A DNA stretch of 6,106 nucleotides, taken from positions 1-6,106 of the forward strand of contig CANQDB010000081.1 in assembly GCA_947591175.1 (NCBI GenBank), read 5' to 3'. This DNA comes from an uncultured Bacilli bacterium (GTDB lineage: Bacteria > Bacillota_I > Bacilli_A > RF39 > UBA660). The translations under genes and the position numbers were made by a program. A model generated the notes under the pieces. It was not told where the DNA came from and did no database searches. It saw nothing but the letters and a program-made list of their open reading frames with translations. Positions 5,876 through 6,106 of the stretch are shown piece by piece; positions within the stretch are counted from its first letter, which is position 1; the number at the start of each line of letters is the position of its first letter.

Positions 5876-6106
5876 GTATGTTACGGTTACCCAGTTAACC
5901 AAGTATATCAAGTTTAAAATAGATACCGATGAAAACTTGGGTCAAGTCTTTTTAAAAGGAGAGATATCTAATTTTAAGGCTCACACGAGAGGGCATTACT
6001 ACTTTACGTTAAAAGATGAAAACTGTCGGATTAATGCCATTATGTTTGCGTCCAACGCTATAAAGTGTAAATTCTTACCACAGGATGGTATGAAAGTTTT
6101 AGTAAC
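5865..6106 (+). CDS. xseA: Exonuclease VII large subunit XseA (N-terminal part, runs off the window)
   Basis: The first 80 codons are present and open to the window end; full-length family members have about 400-450 residues. Exonuclease VII, made of XseA and several XseB subunits, degrades single-stranded DNA into oligonucleotides in both directions and takes part in repair. The visible part is the N-terminal OB-fold DNA-binding domain: TVTQLTKYIKFKI (7-19) matches the VSELNxYIKxxx opening, followed by VFLKGEISNF (28-37), GHYYFTLKDE (43-52) and INAIMF (56-61), with DGMKVLV at 74-80. These are hallmark XseA segments. The start at 5865 overlaps the nusB stop by 11 bases. The catalytic C-terminal domain and any xseB gene would lie beyond the window. 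Confidence 0.95.
   Translation, partial: MQDKYVTVTQLTKYIKFKIDTDENLGQVFLKGEISNFKAHTRGHYYFTLKDENCRINAIMFASNAIKCKFLPQDGMKVLV

Overview
This is a 6.1 kb, AT-rich window in which every gene lies on the + strand. It looks like a low-GC Gram-positive bacterium (Bacillota in the wide sense, perhaps a gut Bacilli/Erysipelotrichia-like or Clostridia lineage). The reasons are the strong purine-rich ribosome binding sites, a full-length MutS with a Firmicutes-style QxSLF clamp motif, a DUF285/BspA-like surface protein, and the nusB-xseA gene order. Tryptophan is read from TGG and no gene needs TGA as a sense codon, so the standard bacterial code fits and a TGA=Trp mycoplasma is unlikely. The exact genus cannot be told from the sequence.

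Layout. Positions 1 to about 97 are the 3' end of a group II intron (domain V, then domain VI); the rest of the intron lies upstream of the window. About 36 bases later begins a 496-aa predicted secreted protein. It has a SipW/TasA-type N-terminal signal and five C-terminal DUF285 leucine-rich repeats. An AT-rich hairpin follows that could act as a terminator. Then comes a tightly packed run: mutS (mismatch repair), a 394-aa HipA-like kinase, nusB (transcription antitermination) and the first 80 codons of xseA (exonuclease VII large subunit). The gap from mutS to the kinase gene is 24 bases. The kinase/nusB and nusB/xseA pairs overlap by 11 bases each, so these genes very probably share a transcript and are translationally coupled. 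No stretch over 300 bases lacks a gene.

How the parts fit. mutS, nusB and xseA are ordinary housekeeping genes for DNA repair and RNA metabolism. Two things are out of the ordinary. First, the slot after mutS, where many Firmicutes have mutL, holds an orphan HipA-like kinase with no HipB-type partner in the window. Second, the intron and surface-protein segment looks like accessory DNA. By hand count the surface-protein gene has about 14 CpG per kb, against about 38 per kb in mutS, and its repeat units share near-identical DNA, which points to recent repeat growth. I found no tRNA, rRNA, CRISPR array, insertion sequence ends or riboswitch.
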